A stretch of DNA of 38,053 nt, taken from contig CAYSPT010000049.1 in assembly GCA_964432985.1 (NCBI GenBank), positions 1 through 38,053 of the forward strand. Reading direction: 5' to 3'. The position numbers and the translations under genes are program-made. Origin of the DNA: CAYSPT01 sp964432985 (GTDB lineage: Bacteria > Muiribacteriota > CAYSPT01). The notes below the pieces were generated by a model, which had not been told where the DNA came from, did not search any database, and was given only the letters and a program-made list of their open reading frames with translations. Shown one piece after another: positions 1 through 6,339 of the stretch. How positions within the stretch are numbered: position 1 is the stretch's first letter; every line of letters starts with the position of its first letter.

Positions 1-44
1 GATTCCTAATCCGTAGGTCGGAGGTTCGAGTCCTCTCAGGCGTA
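1..44 (+). tRNA. tRNA-Arg (CCT), 3' part only
   Basis: The gene is cut by the window edge. What remains is the last two bases of the anticodon stem 5' strand, a seven-base loop TTCCTAA with anticodon CCT, the 3' stem strand TCCGT, a five-base variable loop, a T arm with the TTCGAGT loop at 24-30, and the acceptor strand CAGGCGT with discriminator A at 44. CCA is not encoded. Confidence 0.85.
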
Positions 45-143
45 TCGAAGTAGTCTGGTCAACCTGTCCGACCGTGACCGGTACAACCAAGTTATTCGCC
101 GGCTGGCGGATATGGCGGTTTCGCCGGGTGCGGAACCGAATTG

Positions 144-200
144 AACGAAGTCATCCGCCGCAAGGCGGATCCCTCGGCGGAGCCGAGACAAACGAAGTCA
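144..200. repeat. Double stem-loop element bounded by 10-bp direct repeats
   Basis: Between the two tRNA genes lie two adjacent perfect hairpins. The first is ATCCGCC-GCAA-GGCGGAT at 153-170, with a GNRA-type tetraloop; the second is CTCGGC-GGA-GCCGAG at 173-187. The pair is bracketed by the direct repeat AACGAAGTCA at 144-153 and 191-200. This resembles a REP-like or miniature insertion with target duplication. No other copy was noticed in the window, so the family assignment is a guess. The rest of 45-207 shows no gene. Confidence 0.55.
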
Positions 201-207
201 GTACAGT

Positions 208-281
208 CGGGGCGTAGCGCAGTCTGGTAGCGTACTTGAATGGGGTTCAAGTGGTCGCTGGTTCAAATCCAGTCGCCCCGA
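208..281 (+). tRNA. tRNA-Pro (GGG)
   Basis: A complete 74-nt cloverleaf: acceptor CGGGGCG (208-214) pairs with CGCCCCG (274-280), and the discriminator is A281. The anticodon stem is CTTGA/TCAAG around the loop ATGGGGT, giving anticodon GGG. The T arm is GCTGG-TTCAAAT-CCAGT. CCA is not encoded. The 3' half (from 235) and about 35 bp downstream recur at 36965-37045 and, damaged, at 34724-34824, which marks this tRNA as an integration site. Confidence 0.95.
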
Positions 282-315
282 CTTTTACTTTTGTCGGGGT
301 TGATGCTGGTTTTCG
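235..315. repeat. Putative att site, copy 0 (tRNA-Pro 3' half plus downstream)
   Basis: This segment covers the tRNA 3' half and 34 bp beyond. It is identical to 36965-37035 over 71 bp, and one mismatch carries the match on to 315/37045. Tyrosine recombinases often use tRNA 3' halves as attB and rebuild the tRNA on the integrase side, and the integrase remnant at 428-622 lies on that side. I infer that this is the left junction of an integrated element. Confidence 0.7.
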
Positions 316-427
316 ACGTTGTGTGCTCCTGTCAAAAATCCGCCAGATCTTGATTTTGACATCCACGTGACATCTACAGACCAACTAATGACATCTTATT
401 TCCTGTGAAATATGTGACGTATGGAGA

Positions 428-622
428 CTGTGTAAACAGGAGTGGAATACCCTGCGTCACACCTTCGCCAGCTGGCTCGCTCTCCAAGGGGAGACCCTCC
501 CAACCATCAAGGAACTGATGGGCCACAAGATCCTGGAGATGACTATGCGGCACGCGCACCTCATGCCGGACCAGAAGAATCGGGCGACTGCGAAACTGGA
601 ACAGGCCTTCAACCAGGGGTAG
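428..622 (+). pseudogene. Tyrosine recombinase/phage integrase, C-terminal remnant
   Basis: Only the last ~60 codons of a tyrosine integrase are readable. They contain the catalytic box LRHTFASWL (Arg and His), a GHK motif, and the segment MTMRHAHL where family members usually read MTMRYAHL. The nucleophilic Tyr is therefore replaced by His (codon CAC at 551-553, one transition from TAC). No catalytic core N-terminal half is present upstream, and the frame reaches back into tRNA-flanking DNA without a credible start. The remnant lies 150 bp downstream of tRNA-Pro, as expected for the integrase of an element at that site. It is almost certainly inactive. The frame ends with TAG at 620-622. Confidence 0.85.
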
Positions 623-736
623 AACAGCTACCTGAGTTCAAATGTTATTCCTCCAGTGATACAAGTTGCATTAATGCTTCCCTGCCCTATTTTTCCGCAT
701 ACCTGGGTATAAGAAACGTGAAAGGGGGCAGCCATC

Positions 737-919
737 ATGAAACGGATCGCGACGAAATTGATGTGCCTGCTTGGCCTGCATACCTAGAAGTACAATCGGA
801 AGTGGAAATCGACAGATGACTTCTTCTTTTTCCTCAACGACGATCCGAGAATGCGACAGTGTGCCAGGTGCGGGAAAAAGCAAGTAAAGATGTATCTAAT
901 ATGGGTTACGGTGCGGTAA
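737..919 (+). pseudogene. Small zinc-ribbon phage-like protein (DUF1660-like), amber-interrupted
   Basis: After a good ribosome site (AAAGGGGG) an ATG opens a 60-codon frame interrupted once by TAG at codon 17 (785-787). Before the stop it reads MKRIATKLMCLLGLHT, with Cys10 and His15. After it the frame continues with a basic and Phe-rich stretch and the pair RQCARCGKK, ending at TAA 917-919. The C-x4-H then C-x2-C layout is that of small prophage proteins such as DUF1660. The stop most simply reflects a TGG to TAG change, since Trp is common after the His in that family. The family call rests on motif layout alone. TAG is an ordinary stop codon elsewhere in the window, so recoding is unlikely. 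Confidence 0.5.
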
Positions 920-973
920 TGCAGGCAGTCCTATATGAGGACGATTCCGTGTTAAGGTATACGGATACCGGAA

Positions 974-1696
974 TTAAGCCACGTTTGTATATGCCAAAGG
1001 CATCTGGTCCCAGATACGGTTTTCCAGTGCCCGGCCAGCAGCTTTCTTGCGTACACCACCCCATTGCTTGAAAAAGAAAGGTATTGATGATTCAACACAC
1101 TCATCCCGGATGGCTAAAACCCACTCTGGTTTTACAGGACGAGCCCCTGGCCCAGATTCCCCGCCAACGATTACCCAGTCGATTCCTATGAGGTTCAAGT
1201 CCGGTAACGATTCGAGAAGTGGTTCAATCGATAAGAACCTTACAGAGGCTGGGACGTGACGTAATTCATCCACGCGATACAGATGTTCGTTATCTTCGAC
1301 GGTAACACCCATCCACACATTACTCGGCCACGGAAGTTGAGAGGCCACCTCTGTCAGCTTGCTGGCGCGTTTGGTGAGGAGCTGATAGATATGTCGAGGA
1401 GTCCCTTGCATGACCTCGAAGACACGCTTGATAAAATCAAACGGAACATCCTCATGGAACAAGTCCCCCATCGAATTGACAAAGACCATACGTGGTCTGG
1501 CCCACGAGAAAGGCATCCGTAGCATGTGTTCATGGGTGCGCACAGCAAAGCCATCACGGTAGTTAGGTTGCCCCATCGCCTGCAGACGTTTTGCCATTCG
1601 CTCCGCATAGCAATTGAGGCACCCAGGTGAAACCTTGGAACACCCTGTAACGGGATTCCATGTCACCTCTGTCCACTCGATGGTTGTAGTGCTCAT
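974..1696 (-). CDS. DUF5131 / phage Gp37-Gp68-like three-Cys-motif protein
   Basis: This 240-residue protein carries the family signature near its N-terminus: EWTEVTWNPVTGCSKVSPGC followed by LNCYAE. Cys19, Cys26 and Cys29 form the three-Cys motif. Later blocks (MGDLFHEDVP, LLTKRA, MGVTVEDNE, SIEPLLE, VIVGGESGPGARP, FFKQWGG) are also typical of the full-length family. The biochemical role is not established; the motif resembles that of radical-SAM-like Fe-S proteins. The ATG overlaps the stop of the upstream tcmP gene as ATGA, so the two are probably translationally coupled. The pair occurs widely in phages, integrated elements and defence-rich regions, which fits its position next to an integrase remnant. 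Confidence 0.9.
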   Translation of the reverse strand: MSTTTIEWTEVTWNPVTGCSKVSPGCLNCYAERMAKRLQAMGQPNYRDGFAVRTHEHMLRMPFSWARPRMVFVNSMGDLFHEDVPFDFIKRVFEVMQGTPRHIYQLLTKRASKLTEVASQLPWPSNVWMGVTVEDNEHLYRVDELRHVPASVRFLSIEPLLESLPDLNLIGIDWVIVGGESGPGARPVKPEWVLAIRDECVESSIPFFFKQWGGVRKKAAGRALENRIWDQMPLAYTNVA

Positions 1697-2601
1697 GGCT
1701 CGCTCAATTCCTTTACAAGATGATTGGCGATCTTAAGGGCCGCCTTTTGCGCGGCGGGACTTGGATTGGAAACACCAAGTACGAGCGCAAACAGCGGGGC
1801 TCCCTTACTGTTTCTGAGTACTCCAGCTTCGGAAACCGACGCAAATATCGTATTCAGGCGTTTACGAACGTAGTCTACCACATGTTGGGTCGAGGCATCT
1901 TTCAGATGTTCATCTTCGATCGCGAAAAGAGACTGCTGGGGATCAGGTTTGTAAAACTCGTCATACCAGTCACACGTTCCGAATACCCGATCCAGGTGGG
2001 TTCTCCAAACATCAGGAATCTGACCGTCTTTAGTCATCATGCGGATAACCCCACCGAGGGGAAACAGGTACCAGACGTCACATGCACGCGTCTCTGCAAG
2101 GCGCCGAATCAAGTTCCAATCGACTTCAAGTCCGCAGGGGTCAAGGAAGACCAGGGCACGCGTTTTTTTCCAGCTAATTCCATTAATGCAATTACACAAG
2201 TCCGTATTCGCGTCGCCACATTGCACATCAACCGTGTGCTCAATCTCAGGGAAATCGGTATGAATAACATTTTTTAATTCATGGCACGACTGACGATCAA
2301 CATCAATGAAAACAAAGTGATTAAACTGACGAGTTGAGACAGCCGAAGCCCGGAGCGCTCGGATCGCTGATCCGATCAAAAACTCCTTGGTATCTGCCCT
2401 TTCGGATTCATCACCGAATAAGGCTTCAATATCCAAGGTATCCGCGGTTGATTTGAGCACCTGTTTTCCGCGACCAGCGAAGGCATCGATGTAATACAGA
2501 GTGCACCAATCCTGCTTCTGCATAACTTGTAGGTAACTTCGCGCATAATTCTCGACACAGTCGAGTTTTGCCTCACTCCAGGTACCCCCGAATTTGTGCA
2601 C
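1693..2601 (-). CDS. tcmP: Three-Cys-motif partner protein TcmP
   Basis: This 302-residue protein matches the family named for its pairing with the DUF5131 three-Cys protein, which follows here with an ATGA overlap. Visible blocks are the N-terminal WSEAKLDCVENYARSYLQVM, YIDAFAGRGK (residues ~38-47, a SAM-methyltransferase motif I-like loop) and VFLDPCGLEVDW, similar to a DPPY-type motif. I infer a nucleotide- or SAM-binding Rossmann fold; the substrate is unknown. Translation starts at GTG (2599-2601) behind GAGGAG. A near-ideal sigma-70 promoter lies just upstream, unlike the sigma-54 promoters of the central region, so the pair is regulated separately. Base composition is lower in GC than the central genes, consistent with transfer. 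Confidence 0.88.
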   Translation of the reverse strand: MHKFGGTWSEAKLDCVENYARSYLQVMQKQDWCTLYYIDAFAGRGKQVLKSTADTLDIEALFGDESERADTKEFLIGSAIRALRASAVSTRQFNHFVFIDVDRQSCHELKNVIHTDFPEIEHTVDVQCGDANTDLCNCINGISWKKTRALVFLDPCGLEVDWNLIRRLAETRACDVWYLFPLGGVIRMMTKDGQIPDVWRTHLDRVFGTCDWYDEFYKPDPQQSLFAIEDEHLKDASTQHVVDYVRKRLNTIFASVSEAGVLRNSKGAPLFALVLGVSNPSPAAQKAALKIANHLVKELSEP

Positions 2602-2643
2602 GTTATCTCTCCTCGATTACATGTCATAAATTAATCTAAATGA

Positions 2644-2672
2644 ATTATAAATGCTAAAAAATAGTGTGTCAA
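2644..2672 (-). promoter_or_regulatory. Sigma-70-type promoter of tcmP-DUF5131
   Basis: On the minus strand TTGACA (complement of 2667-2672) and TATAAT (complement of 2644-2649) are separated by exactly 17 bp. Both hexamers are perfect consensus. The GTG start of tcmP lies 42 bp beyond the -10 box. Confidence 0.85.
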
Positions 2673-2750
2673 GCTTCATGAGCAACCATTTCAGAAACTA
2701 CATCGATGCTGACCCAATACCGTGCCCGTACATAAGAATCTGACAATGCT

Positions 2751-2775
2751 GACAGCCTCATTTGAGGCTGATAAT
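2751..2775. other. Short inverted repeat in intergenic region 2690-2990
   Basis: CAGCCTC-ATTT-GAGGCTG forms a seven-base-pair hairpin. No T-tract follows on either strand, so it is not a clear terminator. Apart from this and the activator remnant at 2830-2945, the stretch 2690-2990 shows nothing recognisable. Confidence 0.35.
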
Positions 2776-2829
2776 AATCCGGGGCATACCGGAGGTTGTC
2801 TCAAAGGTTGAACATGGCTGTATCTACCT

Positions 2830-2945
2830 CAGAATGAATTGTATGATTTTTCAACGAAGAAGTACATTGGGGTGCATACCGAGCTCGCGGGCAGGCACCT
2901 GGAATTCCCAGCCGGTTGTCTGCAAAACTTTTTAGAAAAGCAACG
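2830..2945 (-). pseudogene. Decayed Fis-type HTH remnant of a sigma-54 activator
   Basis: Read on the minus strand, this short stretch gives VLQTTGWEFQVPARELGMHP and then NVLLR before a TGA at 2851-2853. It aligns with the DNA-binding end of the intact activator encoded at 4220-5614 (VLQQNDWNRQIAARELGVHP then STLWRKIKKLGIEL). The nucleotide sequences around the recognition helix are also similar. The AAA+ and sensor domains are absent. It is the stub of a second, related activator or of a partial duplication, next to the OmpH-like gene. Confidence 0.7.
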
Positions 2946-2990
2946 CCTCCCGCTTTTACACTGAAAGATAAATAGTTGAAATGGGCTGCT

Positions 2991-4010
2991 CTACGGTTGC
3001 CGCGGCTTAGCTGCGAGGCGTTCTGCGATGATTTCACGGGTGACGGATATCTCTACTTCGCTGGCGCCGTACAGAGCCAGCAGCTTCTCCACCGCCTCCG
3101 CCGTGTAGTCGACTACTTCGACGCCATCTTGCCCGGGGATGACCAGCATGTCGAGAGTGAATGGAAACACTTCGGTCAGCGCTCCCCGTGTGCGGCAGGT
3201 CTCTTCCATCATGTCCTCCCAAGAGGTGGAATCGATGGATTCCATCGGCCGGGGAGGTACCGGCGCGAAAGGTATGAAATCCTGTATCAAGTAGGATGTA
3301 TTGACCAATACCGCCAGCCCCTTTTCCCGGCTGACTGCTTCCAGTGACTTCCTCACGTCGGCGCGGATGCCCCAGTAAATCCTGTCCGTTTCCATGAAAT
3401 CGGTGTACGTATCGGGAGGAGCCACCAGGAACCGTTTTTCATTGACGGCTTCCTCGATAACCTCGATTTCCTGAAGACAGATACTTATTTTTTGAATGAG
3501 AACACGTTGATCCTGTTCAAAGAGTTCTTTCTGCCGGGATTTTATCTCCTCCCGGACAGGGTCCGCCAGGGAAAGCCCTCTGGTTTCGGACGCGACTCTC
3601 TTCCTGAATTTACACACCAGGTCTTCGAGGTTCTTTTTTGCGTCCTTGAACTTCTCTCGCTTCACATTCAATTTCTTCCGGAGGCGATTCATCTCCTGCT
3701 TGAACTCTCCGGAAGCCATCTCTTCCACCCGCCGGGTGGCCCTTTCACGCCGCGCTTTGAGCCGGTCGGCCGGGTCGAGAGCAGCAATTTCAGGGTCGTA
3801 CTTGACAAACCGGCTTTGCACAAAATCATACTCCCGCATTCGGGGGTGGAAGAAATAGACGAGCGAGAGATTAACCGTGCCGATTTTGAGCACCGGTTCC
3901 ACTGCTGCAACGCTGACGACAGACAGACCCAGGATGTAAACAATGAAAAATACGCACCCCGCCAGGAACGCCACCACCCTGCAGTTGCACACAGCTATGG
4001 CCAGCTTCAT
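2991..4010 (-). CDS. OmpH/Skp-like periplasmic coiled-coil protein
   Basis: The protein has 339 residues from the chosen ATG. Residues ~10-37 form one hydrophobic signal or anchor segment. After this comes VLKIGTVNLSLVYFFHPRM, which resembles the start of OmpH/Skp chaperones, then ~130 residues rich in Lys, Glu and Arg and predicted coiled coil, then a segment with IYWGIRADVRKSLEAVSREKG, again OmpH-like. It is about twice as long as ordinary Skp. I chose the ATG at 4010 because GGAGG sits eight bases before it, and because an ATG 36 bp further upstream would lie at the -12 element of the sigma-54 promoter (4035-4050). A periplasmic chaperone or scaffold role is inferred only. It is a single-gene unit of the sigma-54 regulon. 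Confidence 0.6.
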   Translation of the reverse strand: MKLAIAVCNCRVVAFLAGCVFFIVYILGLSVVSVAAVEPVLKIGTVNLSLVYFFHPRMREYDFVQSRFVKYDPEIAALDPADRLKARRERATRRVEEMASGEFKQEMNRLRKKLNVKREKFKDAKKNLEDLVCKFRKRVASETRGLSLADPVREEIKSRQKELFEQDQRVLIQKISICLQEIEVIEEAVNEKRFLVAPPDTYTDFMETDRIYWGIRADVRKSLEAVSREKGLAVLVNTSYLIQDFIPFAPVPPRPMESIDSTSWEDMMEETCRTRGALTEVFPFTLDMLVIPGQDGVEVVDYTAEAVEKLLALYGASEVEISVTREIIAERLAAKPRQP

Positions 4011-4034
4011 GTCAAATCCTCCATGGTTTATGCA

Positions 4035-4050
4035 AGCGCACATCATGCCA
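4035..4050 (-). promoter_or_regulatory. Sigma-54 promoter of the OmpH-like gene
   Basis: The minus strand reads TGGCATGATGTGCGCT, with GG and GC ten bases apart. The predicted start site near 4025 leaves a short leader with GGAGG before the ATG at 4010. Two TTGC-N6-GCAA repeats lie 71-115 bp upstream. Confidence 0.65.
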
Positions 4051-4099
4051 ACGGCCGTAAAAATGATCAGAACCCAACCCTCAAGCTATTTTGGGCTTG

Positions 4100-4115
4100 T
4101 TTAGATAGATCTAAA
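4100..4115. promoter_or_regulatory. Perfect 16-bp palindrome, possible operator
   Basis: TTTAGAT-AG-ATCTAAA lies between the sigma-54 promoter at 4035-4050 and its upstream activator sites. It is unlike the TTGC-N6-GCAA repeats and may bind a different regulator. Confidence 0.35.
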
Positions 4116-4120
4116 TAATA

Positions 4121-4165
4121 TTGCATTAATGCAAATCAGTCAGAAGATGTATTGCTTTTATGCAA
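4121..4165. promoter_or_regulatory. Pair of activator sites TTGC-N6-GCAA
   Basis: The two sites are TTGCATTAATGCAA (4121-4134) and TTGCTTTTATGCAA (4152-4165), both perfect in the arms, with centres 31 bp apart (about three helical turns). They lie upstream of the minus-strand sigma-54 promoter at 4035-4050 and just beyond the 3' end of the activator gene. I infer that they are its binding sites. Confidence 0.75.
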
Positions 4166-4219
4166 ATTTGTAAGGTCCGGATAAAAATGGGCTGAAAGGG
4201 AAGACATCAAACGGTAGGG

Positions 4220-5614
4220 TTATCTGGTATTTCTTCCGTCTCGCGGAGGAAGTTCAATTCCGAGCTTTTTGATTTTCCGCCATAGCGTGCTGGGATGCAC
4301 CCCGAGCTCGCGTGCGGCGATCTGACGGTTCCAGTCGTTCTGCTGCAACACCTGGCGTATGAACCGTGCTTCCAGGTCATTGAAGGAGGCAGCGCCGGAG
4401 GACGGCAAGCGGTCATCTGACGGACGAAGCTCCAGCGGCAGATGCCGCGGCATGATGGTGCCGCTCTGGCACAGCACGAAGGTGTGCTCGACGATGTTCT
4501 CCAGCTCCCTGACGTTGCCGGGGAAATCATGCTTCATGAGTATTTCGAGCACCTCAGGAGAGGCATCGAAGATATTCTTCCCCTTGATCCTGTTGAATCT
4601 GGCAATGAAGTGCTTGAGCAGGATGGGAATGTCCTCTTTGCGCTCCCTGAGCGGAGGAAGCACGACCCGGATCACGTTCACCCGGTAGTAGAGGTCCTGC
4701 CGGAAGCTTTCCCGTTTCATCAACTCCGCCAGGTTCTTGTTGGTGGCGGCCACCACCCTGACATCAGCCTTGACAGGTTTTGTCCCTCCCAACGGCTCGT
4801 AGGTTTTCTCCTGCAGGACCCTGAGAAGCCGGACCTGCAGCGCCGGCGAGACATCACCGATCTCATCCAGGAAGATGGTGCCCCCGTCGGCCAGGGCGAA
4901 CTTGCCGGGCTTGTCCTTGCGGGCGTCGGTGAAGGCACCTTTCTTGTGTCCGAACAGTTCCGATTCCAGCAAGGTGTCCGGAATCGCCCCGCAGTTGACT
5001 ACCACCAGGGGTTTCTCCTTTCGGTAGCTCAGGTTGTGGATGGCCAGGGCCACCAGCTCCTTGCCGGTACCGCTCTCGCCCTCGATGAGCACCGTGCTGT
5101 CGCTCTCGGCGATATCCGGCAGGATGTCGAAGATCTCCTGCATCAACCGGCTCTTGCTCACCAGGTCGGCAAAGGTGTACCGCCGGGTGATTTCCTTTCG
5201 GAGCTCCTCCACCAGGCTCAGGTCCCGGAATGTCTCCACCCCGCCAATGACGTGCCCCGATTCGTTTCTCAGAAGCGCCGTGGAAATATCGATGGGGACC
5301 CGGTCGCCGTCGGCGTTTACTATAAATCCCTGGCGGTTGACCTGAGTCTCTCCCGTTTCCATGGTTTCTCTCAGGGCACAAGCGTTTTCACAGATACTGG
5401 CCCGGAACACCTCGTAGCAGTGCTTACCGATGGCCTCGTCCCGGGGTGTCCCGGTTATCGTTTCCGCCGCCCGGTTGAAAGAGGTTATGCGCCAGTCGGA
5501 GTCAACGGTGAAAACTCCCTCGGCTATGGAATCGAGGATGACGTTCTCCCGTGATTTCGCCAGTTGCTCTAAGACGCCCCTGACACTGGGTCCTTCACCG
5601 CGGCCGCGCTCCAT
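4220..5614 (-). CDS. Sigma-54-dependent activator (PAS, AAA+, Fis HTH), likely ORP regulon master regulator
   Basis: The protein has 464 residues in three parts. A PAS sensor (about 21-135) contains Cys66, Cys75 and Cys79 in the segment HCYEVFRASICENACALRE, a cluster that could bind a metal or Fe-S centre or sense redox state. The AAA+ domain has Walker A GESGTGKE at 179-186, the sigma-54 contact loop GAFTDA at 226-231 (a variant of GAFTGA), and Walker B GGTIFLDE at 244-251. A Fis-type HTH (WNRQIAARELGVHPSTLWRK) lies near the C-terminus. There is no phospho-receiver domain. It starts at ATG 5614 after GGAGG. In Desulfovibrio vulgaris the ORP operons depend on sigma-54 and a cognate activator encoded beside them; this gene has the same architecture and setting. 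I infer that it binds the TTGC-N6-GCAA sites. Confidence 0.9.
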   Translation of the reverse strand: MERGRGEGPSVRGVLEQLAKSRENVILDSIAEGVFTVDSDWRITSFNRAAETITGTPRDEAIGKHCYEVFRASICENACALRETMETGETQVNRQGFIVNADGDRVPIDISTALLRNESGHVIGGVETFRDLSLVEELRKEITRRYTFADLVSKSRLMQEIFDILPDIAESDSTVLIEGESGTGKELVALAIHNLSYRKEKPLVVVNCGAIPDTLLESELFGHKKGAFTDARKDKPGKFALADGGTIFLDEIGDVSPALQVRLLRVLQEKTYEPLGGTKPVKADVRVVAATNKNLAELMKRESFRQDLYYRVNVIRVVLPPLRERKEDIPILLKHFIARFNRIKGKNIFDASPEVLEILMKHDFPGNVRELENIVEHTFVLCQSGTIMPRHLPLELRPSDDRLPSSGAASFNDLEARFIRQVLQQNDWNRQIAARELGVHPSTLWRKIKKLGIELPPRDGRNTR

Positions 5615-5652
5615 CGATCATTGCCTCCTTCAAAACCAACCGGCAGGTACAT

Positions 5653-5666
5653 TTGCAAAATTGCAA
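5653..5666. promoter_or_regulatory. Activator site TTGC-N6-GCAA before the porin/metal-uptake operon
   Basis: TTGCAAAATTGCAA has perfect arms and lies 76 bp upstream of the plus-strand sigma-54 promoter at 5742. A very weak second match (TTGCCTCCTTCAAA, 5621-5634) is centred 32 bp away but coincides with the activator gene's ribosome site, so it is doubtful. Confidence 0.65.
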
Positions 5667-5692
5667 TTATCTGGATCAACTATACCAGATAA
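5667..5692. promoter_or_regulatory. Inverted repeat TTATCTGG-N10-CCAGATAA
   Basis: Perfect eight-base arms with a ten-base spacer, between the divergent activator gene and the sigma-54 promoter at 5742. There is no T-tract. It may be an operator for another dimeric regulator, for example one that responds to metal, given the downstream operon. Confidence 0.4.
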
Positions 5693-5741
5693 AACCGCGA
5701 TAAGCAAGGCGACGCAAGGGATTTCGGTTATCACTGAATCC

Positions 5742-5757
5742 TGGCATGGATAGTGCA
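5742..5757 (+). promoter_or_regulatory. Sigma-54 promoter of the porin/metal-uptake operon
   Basis: TGGCATGGATAGTGCA has GG and GC at the -24/-12 spacing. The predicted start near 5769 precedes the first small gene at 5820. The same GTGC form of the -12 box recurs at 16503, 30400 and 30593. Confidence 0.65.
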
Positions 5758-5819
5758 ATTGTAATTCCCAGGTTGATGACGTTGGTTGGTGCGAATATAA
5801 TGTGTACGATGGTGTATCA

Positions 5820-6227
5820 ATGATGATAAAGCTGCAGTGTAAAAAGCATGGCTACAAAGTTTCAGCCGCTCTACTGAGCATCTTTCTATTCCTGTTTCTG
5901 TCCACTGTTGACTGCTTCCACATCTGTGGCGATTTCGGCCACGGTCACACCAGGCCGGAATGCCCGCATGAACTGGCGGCCAATACCATCAGCACTACAA
6001 TAGTACGGCAGGCAGCCCCTTTTCATGGAGACGGCCTGAGGCAGCCCTGCCTGGCCTGTCATTTTCTGAAAACCGGTACAAGCCAATTATCGCGGAATTA
6101 CATTAGTCTTGCCCAGGCGCGTTTACTATCCGGACGAATCCGTCTCACCGAGTCATGCGATGTAAAACTTCTCTATTTCACCATCCGGACGCCACGGGGT
6201 CCGCCGCACTCTGCATACACCCTATAA
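5820..6227 (+). CDS. Secreted or membrane-anchored His/Cys-containing small protein
   Basis: I do not recognise this ~135-residue protein. Residues ~15-35 form a strong hydrophobic signal or anchor. After it come clustered possible metal ligands: CFHICGDFGHGHTRPECPH and, later, CLACH. It is the first gene after the sigma-54 promoter at 5742 and precedes a porin and metal-transport genes, so a periplasmic metal-binding role is plausible. The start is uncertain: two consecutive ATGs (5820, 5823) and a GTG at 5802 are possible, and none has a strong ribosome site. The spacing to the next gene is about 110 bp. Confidence 0.55.
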   Translation: MMIKLQCKKHGYKVSAALLSIFLFLFLSTVDCFHICGDFGHGHTRPECPHELAANTISTTIVRQAAPFHGDGLRQPCLACHFLKTGTSQLSRNYISLAQARLLSGRIRLTESCDVKLLYFTIRTPRGPPHSAYTL

Positions 6228-6339
6228 ACCCTGACCTGAATCAGCTCTTCATTACGCTTCAAGTTTGCCTTGTACTTCAAGTCAACGGCCTTGGAGCCGG
6301 CGGAGTAAAAAACATTGTTTTCTGAACGGAGATAAACCT

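Noticed and set aside
785..787. Pyrrolysine or other recoding of TAG (also at 34149-34151)
   Set aside because: Many clear genes here end in TAG (for example at 7587, 8755, 13094, 17118, 18602, 33628), so TAG is a normal stop.
442..819. Plus-strand frame overlapping the integrase remnant
   Set aside because: The neighbouring frame encodes the conserved integrase motifs; this one has none.
4442..5554. Long plus-strand open frame over the activator gene
   Set aside because: It is the antisense of a clear AAA+ protein in GC-rich DNA and shows no domain of its own.
5621..5634. Second activator site partner for 5653-5666
   Set aside because: The right arm is poor and the left arm is the complement of the activator gene's ribosome site, though the 32-bp distance fits.
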